The notes beneath the pieces were generated by a model. It did no database searches. It was not told the DNA's origin and saw nothing but the letters and a program-made list of their open reading frames with translations. Of a DNA stretch of 64,000 nt, positions 25,322-33,606 are shown piece by piece; the stretch's first letter is position 1; every line of letters starts with the position of its first letter. The stretch is from positions 105,466 to 169,465 of the forward strand of contig NZ_JAQZAK010000013.1 in NCBI RefSeq assembly GCF_028737265.1. Reading direction: 5' to 3'. The position numbers were made by a program, and so were the translations under genes. The DNA is from Actinomycetospora callitridis (GTDB lineage: Bacteria > Actinomycetota > Actinomycetes > Mycobacteriales > Pseudonocardiaceae).

Positions 25322-26128
25322 TCAGCGTGCTGCGACCGTCACCTCCACGTGCTCGCGCATCTCCAGCAGCAGCTCGTCGCCGACCCCGTCGTCCACCACG
25401 AGCGCGTCGAACGCGTCGAGCGGCCGGAGCTGGTGCAGGGCACGCCGCGGGGCCTTGCTCGAGTCCATGAGCAGCACCGAGCGTGCCGCGGCGTCGAGCA
25501 TCGCGCGCTTGACCAGCACGATGTCCTGCTCCTGGTGGTAGGTCATCGAGCCGGTCATCGACGACGTGGACACGAACGCCGCGTCCACCGACATCCGCGT
25601 GACCGACTCCATGGCGGCGATCCCGCCGAACGAGTCGTGGGTGCGTGAGTAGTCGCCCCCGAGGGCGATCAGGCGCACGTCGGGGATCGTCTTGAGGATT
25701 TCGAGGGCGGGCAGGTAGTTCGTCACCACGGTCAGCGGGCCGACGTCCTCCAGGCGCTCGACCAGGGCCAACGCCGTTGTCGAGTCGTCGACCATGATCG
25801 AGGAGCCCGGCTCCACCATGGCGAGGGCGGCGTCGGCGATCCTCGCCTTCTCGGTCCGGTGCACGGTCCGCCGGTACTCCGAGTGCGCCTCGAACACCGA
25901 GGTCGGCTGGGCCGACACGCCGCCGCGGTACTTCCGCACGAGCCCGCGGCGGGCGAGGTCGTCGACGTCGCGGTGCACGGTCATGAGGCTGACCCCGGTG
26001 AGGTCCACCAGCTCGGCCGCGCTCGCCGAGCCCGCCGCCAGCACGTGATCGACGATCCGCTCCTGGCGGCTGGTCCTCGCGTGCACCGCGCGGGGCGGGG
26101 GCGGTCGGCCGCTCACGGCTCCCAGCAT
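25322..26128 (-). CDS. DeoR family transcriptional regulator
   Basis: A 268-residue sugar-phosphate-responsive repressor. The N-terminal HTH (RQERIVDHVLAAGSASAAELVDLTGVSLMTVHRDVDDLARRGLVRKYRGGV) is followed by the DeoRC effector domain, with VDDSTTALALVERL, VVTNYLPALEIL, IALGGDYSRTHDSFGG and LLMDSSKA. It lies between two divergent blocks of sugar-metabolism genes: a kinase/phosphatase pair behind it and a HAD/dehydrogenase/kinase operon in front. Palindromes flank it on both sides. It most likely represses both blocks until a sugar phosphate accumulates. Confidence 0.92.
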   Translation of the reverse strand: MLGAVSGRPPPPRAVHARTSRQERIVDHVLAAGSASAAELVDLTGVSLMTVHRDVDDLARRGLVRKYRGGVSAQPTSVFEAHSEYRRTVHRTEKARIADAALAMVEPGSSIMVDDSTTALALVERLEDVGPLTVVTNYLPALEILKTIPDVRLIALGGDYSRTHDSFGGIAAMESVTRMSVDAAFVSTSSMTGSMTYHQEQDIVLVKRAMLDAAARSVLLMDSSKAPRRALHQLRPLDAFDALVVDDGVGDELLLEMREHVEVTVAAR

Positions 26129-26185
26129 CCCGCAGTCGACTCCGGGTGCGGCGCGGGTGGTCGCGCATCGTCTCTTTCTTCGATC

Positions 26186-26198
26186 ACATCGGCGATGT
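26186..26198. promoter_or_regulatory. Palindrome in the deoR/HAD divergent promoter
   Basis: A perfect palindrome, ACATCG-G-CGATGT, 58-70 bp upstream of deoR and 32-44 bp upstream of the HAD gene. It sits in a locally AT-richer stretch that should hold both promoters. Its sequence differs from the palindrome at 25294, so it may bind a different protein or a relaxed DeoR site. Confidence 0.55.
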
Positions 26199-26229
26199 TA
26201 ATTTCCCAGTGCCGATGTGGGGAGAGACG

Positions 26230-26940
26230 ATGACCGGTGACCCCGGCCCCGCGGACCGGTTCGCTCCGGCCGCCGTGGTGTTCGACCTCGACGGGGTGCT
26301 CATCGAGAGCGAGCACCTCTGGGAGGAGATGTGGACCCGCTACGCGGCCCGGTCCGGGGTCACCTGGACAGCCGAGGACACCGGCCACGTCCAGGGCATG
26401 AGCGCCCCGGAGTGGGCGGACCACCTCGCCCGTCGCGCCGGCACCGGTGACCCCGCCGAGGCCGAGCGGGCCGTCGTCGACGACATGGTCGAGGCGCTCG
26501 AGCAGGGGCGGATGGAGCCCTTCGACGGCGCGGTGGTGATGGTGCGCGAGGTCGCCGAGCGGGTGCCGATCGCGCTGGCCACCTCGGCCGCCCGCCGTCT
26601 GCTCGACGCCGTCCTCGCGCGCCACCGGCTCGACACCACGTTCACGGCCACCGTCTCGAGCGCCGAGGTCCCGCGCGGCAAGCCGAGTCCCGACGTCTAC
26701 CTCGAGGCCGCCCGACGGCTCGGTGTCGACCCCGCGGCGTGCGTCGGCGTCGAGGACTCCGGCAACGGCATCCGTGCCGCCCACGCCGCCGGCATGACCG
26801 TCGTCGCGATCCCGAACCCCACCTACCCGCCGAAGCCGGACGCCATGGAGCTCACCACCCGGGTCGCCGACGGCGTCCCGGCCGCCCACCGCGAAATCCT
26901 CGCCCTGCTCCACGGCGTCCCCACCGGAGCCGCCCGATGA
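26230..26940 (+). CDS. HAD family sugar phosphatase/phosphomutase-like
   Basis: A 236-residue HAD hydrolase of the beta-phosphoglucomutase/GS1-like class. Motif I is VVFDLDGVLIESE, motif II ALATSAAR, motif III lysine PRGKPSPDVYLEAA, and motif IV VGVEDSGNGIRAAHAAGM. GGGGAGAG directly precedes the ATG at 26230. It is the first gene of an operon that continues, with 4-bp overlaps, into a 2-hydroxyacid dehydrogenase and an FGGY kinase. It should remove phosphate from, or isomerise, a sugar phosphate made by the kinase. Confidence 0.92.
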   Translation: MTGDPGPADRFAPAAVVFDLDGVLIESEHLWEEMWTRYAARSGVTWTAEDTGHVQGMSAPEWADHLARRAGTGDPAEAERAVVDDMVEALEQGRMEPFDGAVVMVREVAERVPIALATSAARRLLDAVLARHRLDTTFTATVSSAEVPRGKPSPDVYLEAARRLGVDPAACVGVEDSGNGIRAAHAAGMTVVAIPNPTYPPKPDAMELTTRVADGVPAAHREILALLHGVPTGAAR

Positions 26941-28022
26941 CGCGCGTACTCGCTGCCGGGGACGAGTTCGTCGTCCCCACCCTGTTCGACGAGGCCCTGC
27001 GGGCCGAGCCCGACGTGGGTGACCTCGACATCGCCCACCTCACGGCGGGCTGGCCCCGCGAGCCCTTCGGCCCGGTCGGGCCCGAGGGCGCGCGGGTGCA
27101 GGAGGCGTCGGGGACCGAGGACGACCTCGTCGCCGCCCTCGACGGTGCGCGCGTGTGCCTGACGCAGATGGCGCCGTTCACGGCCCGGGTGTTCGACGCG
27201 GCCCCCGATCTCGAGATGGTCGCGGTGTCCCGCGGCGGCCCGGTCAACGTCGACCTCGCCGCGGCCGACCGGGCCGGCGTGGCCGTCGCCCAGGCGCCCG
27301 GACGCAACGCGGCGGCCGCGGCCGAGTACGCGGTGGGCATGACGCTCGCCGCGCTGCGCCGCATCCCGATGGCCGACCGCGAGCTGCGCGACGGCCTCTG
27401 GCGCGGCGATCTCTACGCCTACGACGAGGCGGGTCGCGAGCTCGACGGCGCCACCGTGGGGCTCGTGGGGTACGGGGCCATCGGCCGGATCGTCGCCCGG
27501 GTGCTCCGTGCCTTCGGCGCGAGCGTCCTCGTCGCCGACCCCTACACCGCCGAGGCCACGGCCGGCGCCGACGGCGTCCGGCTCGTCGGGCTCGACGAGC
27601 TGCTGCGCTCCTCGTCGGTCGTCAGCCTGCACGCGCGGCTGTCCGACGAGACCCGCGGCATGATCGGCGCCCGCGAGCTCGACCTGCTGCCCGAGGGCGC
27701 GGTCCTGGTCAACACGGCCCGCGGCGGCCTGCTCGACTCCAGCGTCATTGATTCTGGCCATCTGGCCGGGGCCCTCCGCTCCGGACGGCTCGGCGGGCTC
27801 GCGCTCGACGTCTACGACGTCGAACCGCCCCCCGACGACTGGCCCCTGCACCACGCGCCGAACGTCGTCGCCACCCCGCACCTCGCCGGGGCGACGAAGG
27901 AGACCGCGCACCGCGCGGCGTCCATCGCCGCCGGCGAGGCCGCCCGGTTCCTGCGCGGCGAGCCGTTGCGGCACCCGGCGAACGAGGTCGCCCGAGCACG
28001 CACCGAGGGGGTGGCGTCGTGA
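26937..28022 (+). CDS. D-isomer-specific 2-hydroxyacid dehydrogenase
   Basis: A 361-residue NAD-dependent dehydrogenase. The dinucleotide motif is TVGLVGYGAIGRIVARVL. The catalytic Arg lies in SLHARL, the Glu in DVYDVEPP and the His in TPHLAGAT, the standard triad of this family. It probably interconverts a 2-hydroxyacid and 2-oxoacid derived from a sugar or polyol. It overlaps its neighbours by 4 bp on each side. One oddity: the stretch around 27745-27770 (SSVIDSGHLAGA) has unusually AT-rich codons for this genome, at the point where relatives have a conserved LxxALxSG helix. Confidence 0.9.
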   Translation: MTRVLAAGDEFVVPTLFDEALRAEPDVGDLDIAHLTAGWPREPFGPVGPEGARVQEASGTEDDLVAALDGARVCLTQMAPFTARVFDAAPDLEMVAVSRGGPVNVDLAAADRAGVAVAQAPGRNAAAAAEYAVGMTLAALRRIPMADRELRDGLWRGDLYAYDEAGRELDGATVGLVGYGAIGRIVARVLRAFGASVLVADPYTAEATAGADGVRLVGLDELLRSSSVVSLHARLSDETRGMIGARELDLLPEGAVLVNTARGGLLDSSVIDSGHLAGALRSGRLGGLALDVYDVEPPPDDWPLHHAPNVVATPHLAGATKETAHRAASIAAGEAARFLRGEPLRHPANEVARARTEGVAS

Positions 28023-29503
28023 TCGTCGGAGTGGACGTCGGGACGTCGATGACGAAGGCCGACGCGTACGACGACGCCGGTCGCAAGCTGGCCTCGGCCG
28101 AGCAGGCGTCGCGGCTCGAGCAGTTCGCCGACGGCCGCGTCGAGCAGGACCTCGAGGACGTCGTGTCCTCGGTCGTCGACGTCGTGCGCCGCGTGGTGGC
28201 CGAGGCGGGCGAGCCCGTGCGGGCGCTGGCCCTCACCGGGCAGGGCGACGGGCTGTGGCTGCGCGACGCCGACGGCGCCGCGACGCGCCCGCCGATCTCC
28301 TGGCTGGACGACCGGGCCGCCGACGTGGTCCGCGGCTGGCAGGACGACGGCACCGTCGCCGAGGTCTACCGCCGCACCGGCGTCGGCCTCTTCCCCGGCT
28401 GTCACGCACCGCTGCTCACCGCGCTCGGCCGCGACGAGCCGGAGTCGCTGGAGCGGGCCGTGGTCGCCGGCTACTGCGTCGACGCCCTGGTCCAGCGCCT
28501 CACCGGGGAGATCACCGTCGACGCCTCGGACGCGTCGCTGCCCTTCCTCGACGTGGTCTCCCGGACCTACGACGAGGGTGCGCTCGCCGCCTGCGGGCTC
28601 GGCGAGCGGCGTGGGCTCCTCGCCGAGCCGGCGCCGTCGGGCACCGTCTTCGCCCTCGATCGCCGCGGCGCGGAGCTCCTCGGCCTGCCCGAGGGCACCC
28701 CGGTGACCGGTGGGCCCTTCGACCTGCCGGCCTGCGCGGTCGGGGCCGGGCTCTCCACGCCGGGCGACGGCCTACTGATCATCGGCACCACGCTGGCCTG
28801 CGAGGTGTTCACCGACCGCGTCGACCCGGACGAGGTGCCCGATCCCGCCGGGATGTGGCTCTGCACCCCAGAGGACGGGCTCTGGCTGCGGGCCATGCCG
28901 GCGATGGTCGGCACCGCGGGGCTCGACTGGCTGCTCGACTTCCTCGGCGTCGGCATCGACGCCCTCGAGGACCTGCTCGCGGGCACGAGCCCGGGTGCGG
29001 GGGGCGTCTCGGCGCTGCCGTTCCTGGCCGCCTCGGGGGAGCGGGCCCCGTTCGTCGACACCCGCGCCCGGGGGCAGATCGAGGGCGTCACGCTCGGGAC
29101 GGGGCGCGGCGACGTCGTCCGCGCCGTGTGCGAGGGCATCGCCTACACCGCCAAGCACTGCTTCGAGCGCGCGTCCTCGTCGGCGGACTCCCGGGGACGG
29201 CTCGTGGCCTGCGGCGGCGGGTCGCAGTCGGGGCCCTGGGCGCAGATCTTCGCCGACGTCCTCGACCGCCCCCTGGAGGTGCCCGACGACCCCGGTCTCG
29301 GCACGCGGGGAGCGGCAGTGACCGCCGCACGGGCCCTCGGCGACGACCTCGACCCCGCCGCGTGGGCCGCGCCGTCGCGGACCGTCGAGCCCTCGCGGGA
29401 CGCGCAGGGGTGCTACGCGGACGGCTACCTGCGCTACCGGGCCCACGTCGACACGGCCCGCGACTTCTGGGCGCGTCAGGCGCAGGGCTTCGCGCGGTCC
29501 TAG
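28019..29503 (+). CDS. FGGY family carbohydrate kinase, LyxK/EryA-like
   Basis: A 494-residue sugar or polyol kinase. The N-terminal phosphate-binding loop is IVGVDVGTSMTKADAYDDAG; LTGQGDGLWL, PISWLDDRA and ASGERAPFVDTRARG mark the substrate cleft; the ATP site is ACGGGSQSGPWAQIFADVL, followed by LGTRGAAVTAA. The GQGDGLWL segment recalls L-xylulose and erythritol kinases. The GTG start overlaps the dehydrogenase stop by 4 bp. It is the second FGGY kinase within 5 kb; the two are only distantly similar, so they probably phosphorylate different intermediates. Confidence 0.9.
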   Translation: MIVGVDVGTSMTKADAYDDAGRKLASAEQASRLEQFADGRVEQDLEDVVSSVVDVVRRVVAEAGEPVRALALTGQGDGLWLRDADGAATRPPISWLDDRAADVVRGWQDDGTVAEVYRRTGVGLFPGCHAPLLTALGRDEPESLERAVVAGYCVDALVQRLTGEITVDASDASLPFLDVVSRTYDEGALAACGLGERRGLLAEPAPSGTVFALDRRGAELLGLPEGTPVTGGPFDLPACAVGAGLSTPGDGLLIIGTTLACEVFTDRVDPDEVPDPAGMWLCTPEDGLWLRAMPAMVGTAGLDWLLDFLGVGIDALEDLLAGTSPGAGGVSALPFLAASGERAPFVDTRARGQIEGVTLGTGRGDVVRAVCEGIAYTAKHCFERASSSADSRGRLVACGGGSQSGPWAQIFADVLDRPLEVPDDPGLGTRGAAVTAARALGDDLDPAAWAAPSRTVEPSRDAQGCYADGYLRYRAHVDTARDFWARQAQGFARS

Positions 29504-29952
29504 GCGCGTCGACGCGACATCTCGGCGAAGCGCAGGACCCAGCGCCGCTGCCAGGGCGTCTGCACCGCGCGGTAGTGGTAGTGCTCGCGCGTCCAGCTCA
29601 CGGCGTGGCTCGGCGTGAGGCCGTCGAGGATCGCCAGGCAGGCGACGACGGTGCCGGTGCGTCCCTTGCCCGCCTTGCAGGCGGTCTCGACGTGCTCGCC
29701 GCCGTGGGCCCGTCGGTAGAGCCGCTCGATGGCCCGGACCGCGGCGAGCGGATCGCGCGGGACGCCGAAGTCGGGCCACTCGAGGCGCTCGTGCTCCCAG
29801 CGCGGCGTGTAGTCGACGCCGAGGTAGAGGCCGAAGTCGGGCTCGAGGCCACCGGGGACGGGGTCCCGCACGCCACGTCCGCGGACGACGGTGCGACCGG
29901 GCAGGACCAGCGTGCCGGACCAGACATCGGAGAGATCGGAGCGGGACGCCAT
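29500..29952 (-). CDS. Protein tyrosine/dual-specificity phosphatase-like protein
   Basis: A 150-residue cysteine phosphatase. The P-loop ACKAGKGRTGT contains the C-x5-R signature (Cys near residue 92, Arg near 98). The upstream conserved part GLYLGVDYTPRWEHERLEWPDFGVP supplies the likely Asp general acid. The C-terminal helices are basic. It could act on phosphoproteins or phosphorylated small molecules. It converges on the FGGY kinase gene with a 4-bp overlap. ATG 29952 is used; a GTG at 29967 is also possible, and neither has a strong ribosome binding site. Confidence 0.8.
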   Translation of the reverse strand: MASRSDLSDVWSGTLVLPGRTVVRGRGVRDPVPGGLEPDFGLYLGVDYTPRWEHERLEWPDFGVPRDPLAAVRAIERLYRRAHGGEHVETACKAGKGRTGTVVACLAILDGLTPSHAVSWTREHYHYRAVQTPWQRRWVLRFAEMSRRRA

Positions 29953-30142
29953 CCGCTCACTGTGCACGAGGGAGGGTGGTGGGCCCGGGTCGGCGGTCGT
30001 GACCCGGCGGTAGTGGGTCACCGCGGGTAGCTCTGCGCGGCAGACGGCGTATCTCGATGGGCCGCCGCGACATCGGATTGCGCACAAGCGTTTGTCGGGG
30101 CGTGACGCGTTGGCATCCTCCGGTGACCAGGAGGAACACCTC

Positions 30143-31132
30143 ATGTCGCAACACCGTCTGCTCGACCGTCACGGTGAGGTCGAGGCCCGGCTCCGTCGGA
30201 TGACCGGCGGAACCTCCCACCGTCGGCCGCCGCGCAACGCCCGCAACCTCACCGCCGTGGCGCTCGCCGGCGTCGTCGCCGGGGGAGCGCTGGCCTCCAC
30301 CGTCGAGCTCACCTCCGCGGACGGCCTGCCGTCCCAGCGGCCAGGGTCGGACGGCGGCTCCGGTCCCGATCCCGGCCCCGGTCCCGCTGCGCCTGTGGCG
30401 TCGGATCGTGTCGAGGAGCCCGACCGCGACGTGGCGGCCGCTCCGCAGAGCGACGGACCCGTCGTCACCCCGACACCGGCCGTCGCCACCCCGAAGACGA
30501 CCGCGCCGGCCGCCCCGCTGTGGCTCGCCGACGGCCCCGAAGCCTTCCGCGCCACCCCGTGGAACACCGTCGGCACGACGCCGCCGCGGATGGACGGCGA
30601 CGCGCTGCGCTTCGCGGTGTCCGGTCCCTACCAGCGCACCGAGCTCGAACCCGCCGTGCCCGCGCTGAATGAGGGCGACGAGCTCTACTTCGCGTTCTCC
30701 GTGCGGCTCGACGAGGACTTCCCGGCCGACGGCTCGAGTCGCCAGGTGATCACGCAGTGGAAGAACGACAGCCCCGGCTCGGCGCCGGTCGACCTGCGGG
30801 TGTGGAACGGGCAGCTCGTCCTGCACGGCGGCCACGGCCACCCCTCGGGCCCGTCCACGTTCACGCGCAGCCTGGGTCCGGCGCCGGTGGGTCGCTGGTC
30901 GGACGTCGTCGTCCGGGTCCGGTTCTCCGCGAACCCGGACGAGGGCAGCGTCAGCGCCTGGCAGGACGGCGAGCAGGAGGTCGGCTGCTATCACCCGCCG
31001 GGCGGCACGCTCTATCCCGGCCAGACCAGCTACCTGAAGACCGGCCTGGCCCGCGAGCCCACGATCACCCGGCCCGCCGAGGTCGCCTTCCGGGACTGGA
31101 CCGTCGGACCGACCCTCGGGTCCGTCCGCTGA
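30143..31132 (+). CDS. Secreted/anchored polysaccharide lyase-like protein
   Basis: A 329-residue protein with perfect AGGAGG nine bases before its ATG. A basic N-terminus (RRPPRNARN) precedes a hydrophobic stretch (LTAVALAGVVAGGALASTV), so it is exported or membrane-anchored. A Pro/Asp/Gly/Thr-rich linker spans about residues 58-128. The C-terminal 200 residues (RTELEPAVPALNEGDELYFAFSVRLDEDFP, QVITQWKNDS, WSDVVVRVRFS, GPTLGSV) resemble the jelly-roll of heparin-lyase/PL20-type polysaccharide lyases. Substrate and catalytic activity are uncertain; the fold call is by pattern memory. Confidence 0.7.
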   Translation: MSQHRLLDRHGEVEARLRRMTGGTSHRRPPRNARNLTAVALAGVVAGGALASTVELTSADGLPSQRPGSDGGSGPDPGPGPAAPVASDRVEEPDRDVAAAPQSDGPVVTPTPAVATPKTTAPAAPLWLADGPEAFRATPWNTVGTTPPRMDGDALRFAVSGPYQRTELEPAVPALNEGDELYFAFSVRLDEDFPADGSSRQVITQWKNDSPGSAPVDLRVWNGQLVLHGGHGHPSGPSTFTRSLGPAPVGRWSDVVVRVRFSANPDEGSVSAWQDGEQEVGCYHPPGGTLYPGQTSYLKTGLAREPTITRPAEVAFRDWTVGPTLGSVR

Positions 31133-31241
31133 GCCATGCGCCCCTGAGCTGGGGATCGTTATCTCTCTGTGACCTTCCGGTGGGGCCCTCGGGGTCGTCC
31201 GCGGCCCGGGACTGTCGGGGGTCGCGGCTAGCGTTCCGGGT

Positions 31242-33461
31242 GTGAGCATCGACCAGGGTGTCCGCTCCGGCCCGGCGGCCGAGCTGGATGCCCTGCCGCC
31301 CGGGGTGGGGCTGGTCGCTGCCCTGGAGCGTCTGTCGCCGGCAGCGCTGACCGGTGAGGATCTCGCTGCCTATCTCCGCGGGTGTGCCCGGGCCCAGAAC
31401 CGAGGCGCGGCTCGGGTGCTGGATGCGATGCACCACCTGGGGCGGGCGCAGGGCCAGGGGTGCGAGCGGCTCGCGGCGGTGGACGAGTTCTCCGGTGACG
31501 AGGTCGCCGCGGTGCTGGGCTGGTCGCGCACGATGGCGAGCCGCAAGCTCGATCTGGCCGAGGACCTGGCCGACCGGTTGCCGGCGGTCGGGGAGGCGCT
31601 GTGGGAGGGGTGGCTCGACGAGCCCAAGGCCACCCGGTTCTGCGAGTGGACCCGCGATCTCGCCGACGACCACGCCCGGCACGTGTGCCAGGTGGTGCTG
31701 CCCGAGGCGCCGGAACTGCCGGTGGGGGAGCTGATCCGGCGGATCGAGCAGACCGCGGCGGCGCTCGATCCCGAGTGGGCGGCGCGGCGGGCCCGGCGTG
31801 CGGAGAAGAACGCCCGCGTCATCCTCTCGCCGAACCCGACGGGGACGGCCACGTTCTCGGTGTGCGACCTCGCCGCGCCCACGGGGCTGGCGATGCGCGA
31901 CCGCGTCGACGCGCTGGCCGCGGCGGTCCGTGGGCTCGGGGTGCTGACGCCGGTCGGGACGGTGCGCGCCCAGGTCGCCGCACGCCTGCTGGACGGGACG
32001 ACCGCCGGGCTCACCGACCGGGACGTCGCCCTCCTGCTCGCCGCCGAGTACCACCGGCAGGCCACCGATCCCGGCGCCGAGGGGCCGGGTGACGAGGGGC
32101 CGGCCGATGAGGGGCCCACCGACGGTGACCCCGATGATCGCGGCCCGGACGACAGCGGCCCGGACGACAGCGGCCCGGACGACAGCGGCCCGGACGACAG
32201 CGGCCCGGACGACAGCGGCCCGGACGACAGCGGCCCGGAGGGTGCCGGGCCGGACGAGGGACCCGGCTGCGGCGAACCGGACGAGGGACCCCACGGCGAC
32301 GCGACCGACGACGACGCGACCGACGGCGACGCGACCGACGGCGACGCGACCGACGGCGACGCGACCGACGGCGACGCGACCGACGGCGACGCGACCGACG
32401 GCGACGCGACCGACGGCGACGCGACCGACGGCGACGCGACCAGCGGCGAGGCGGCCGACGCGCCCGACACGCCCGGCCTCGGGCAGGGCCTCCTGGACCT
32501 CCCCGATCTTCCCCACCTGCCGCCGATGATCGAGGGCCCCGATCCCCGCTCCGGGCGCGTCCGCTCCGGCACCACCGAACTGCGGCTGCGGCTCACCACT
32601 GCCCTCGGGCTCGACGAACACCCCGCCGCCGTGCCCGGCTACGGCACCGTGCTCGCGCCCGACGCCCGCACCCTGCTGCACCGCCACCAGGGCGGCGAGT
32701 GGCGCATCGTGCTCACCGGCGACGACGGCCGCCTCCAGCGCGTCCTGCTCGCCCGGCGACGCCCCCGGCCTCACCGAGATACCGGGCCCCGACCACGGGG
32801 CGAGCCGTGCACCGCGATCGTCGAGCTCCAGGTCCCGACGACGCTGCTGGCTGCCCTCACTCCCGACGACCATCGCACCCGGACGGGCGACTGGGCGCCC
32901 CTGCTCACCGAGCTCCGACAGCGCCTGGGGGCCGGCCGCGACGGGCCGCCGGTGGCAGGCCCCGACGATCACATCCGCCGCCGGCCCCGCGCCGAGACCG
33001 ACCGCTGGGTCCGGGTCCGCGACCGGCACTGCATCGTGCCCGCCTGCCGCCGCCCCGCCCACCGCGCCGAGCTCGACCACACCATCGACCACGCCCAGGG
33101 CGGGCCCAGCGTGCACGCCAACCTCGGGGTCGTCGACCTGCACCACCACCGCGCCAAGCACCACGCCCACTGGCGGATCCGCCAACCCGCGCCCGGGCAC
33201 TTCACGATCCGCACCCGCGCGGGCGTCCACCACACCACCCGCCCCAAGAGGATCCTCGAGCCGCTGCCGCGACCACGGCCCGCCGACCGCCCACGGCCCC
33301 TGCCTCCCGAGGGCCCTCACGCCGGCCCCGACACCGACGACGTCAGCTGGCGCCAGACCTTCCTCAGGAGGACCGCCGGGCCCGCGCCGTCGGGCGGGCC
33401 GACGACCGGCCCGACGACCGCGCCGGACCGGAGCTCCGCCGACGATCCGCCGCCGTTCTGA
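31242..33461 (+). CDS. 13E12 repeat family protein: DUF222 plus HNH endonuclease domain
   Basis: A 739-residue member of the actinobacterial 13E12/REP family. The N-terminal DUF222 helical region (about residues 1-270) includes DEFSGDEVAAVLGWSRTMASRKLDLAEDLADRLPAV and LAARLLDGTTAGLTDRDVALLLAAEY. A long acidic linker (about 275-430) contains two tandem-repeat blocks. The C-terminus has an HNH core, HCIVPACRRPAHRAELDHTIDHAQGG ... NLGVVDLHHHRAKH. These genes are multicopy in Mycobacteriales and Pseudonocardiales and their role is unknown. The GTG start at 31242 lacks a strong ribosome binding site. The repeat linker is far longer than usual. The HNH histidines and cysteines appear intact. Confidence 0.92.
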   Translation: MSIDQGVRSGPAAELDALPPGVGLVAALERLSPAALTGEDLAAYLRGCARAQNRGAARVLDAMHHLGRAQGQGCERLAAVDEFSGDEVAAVLGWSRTMASRKLDLAEDLADRLPAVGEALWEGWLDEPKATRFCEWTRDLADDHARHVCQVVLPEAPELPVGELIRRIEQTAAALDPEWAARRARRAEKNARVILSPNPTGTATFSVCDLAAPTGLAMRDRVDALAAAVRGLGVLTPVGTVRAQVAARLLDGTTAGLTDRDVALLLAAEYHRQATDPGAEGPGDEGPADEGPTDGDPDDRGPDDSGPDDSGPDDSGPDDSGPDDSGPDDSGPEGAGPDEGPGCGEPDEGPHGDATDDDATDGDATDGDATDGDATDGDATDGDATDGDATDGDATDGDATSGEAADAPDTPGLGQGLLDLPDLPHLPPMIEGPDPRSGRVRSGTTELRLRLTTALGLDEHPAAVPGYGTVLAPDARTLLHRHQGGEWRIVLTGDDGRLQRVLLARRRPRPHRDTGPRPRGEPCTAIVELQVPTTLLAALTPDDHRTRTGDWAPLLTELRQRLGAGRDGPPVAGPDDHIRRRPRAETDRWVRVRDRHCIVPACRRPAHRAELDHTIDHAQGGPSVHANLGVVDLHHHRAKHHAHWRIRQPAPGHFTIRTRAGVHHTTRPKRILEPLPRPRPADRPRPLPPEGPHAGPDTDDVSWRQTFLRRTAGPAPSGGPTTGPTTAPDRSSADDPPPF
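32148..32237 (+). repeat. 15-bp tandem repeat x6 in 13E12 gene (DDSGP)
   Basis: Six identical copies of GACGACAGCGGCCCG encoding DDSGP. One divergent DDRGP unit precedes and a decayed EGAGP unit follows. Identity at DNA level implies recent expansion or ongoing homogenisation. Confidence 0.95.
32316..32435 (+). repeat. 15-bp tandem repeat x8 in 13E12 gene (ATDGD)
   Basis: Eight identical copies of GCGACCGACGGCGAC encoding ATDGD, flanked by variant units ATDDD and ATSGE. It lies 78 bp downstream of the other repeat block, and both expand the same acidic linker. Confidence 0.95.
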
Positions 33462-33606
33462 GACCTGGTCTCGGAACTGAGGCCCACCCCGGCGTCCGCG
33501 GTCGTCGCCACCGCCCCGGTCACCCCCGGCACCGTCGGGACGAGCTGCGAGCCGACACGCCCGCTGCTGCTGCCCGGCGCCTCGATCATCGACCTGCGCC
33601 GCCTCG
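33462..33606 (+). other. Intergenic stretch with codon-biased but start-less reading frame
   Basis: The 145 bp between the 13E12 gene and the tetR stop is not AT-enriched. One frame without stops reads VVATAPVTPGTVG ... LLLPGASIIDLRRLVTRPEPWEE. This looks like the C-terminal scrap of a former gene, but there is no start codon context and I cannot name a parent. It may simply be GC-rich open frame. Confidence 0.2.

Noticed and set aside
32148..32435. Repeat blocks as a CRISPR array.
   Set aside because: The units are contiguous 15-mers without spacers and lie in frame inside a coding sequence.
31242..33461. 13E12 gene as an active mobile element such as an intron-borne HNH homing endonuclease.
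   Set aside because: No flanking inverted or direct repeats, intron boundaries or interrupted host gene are visible.
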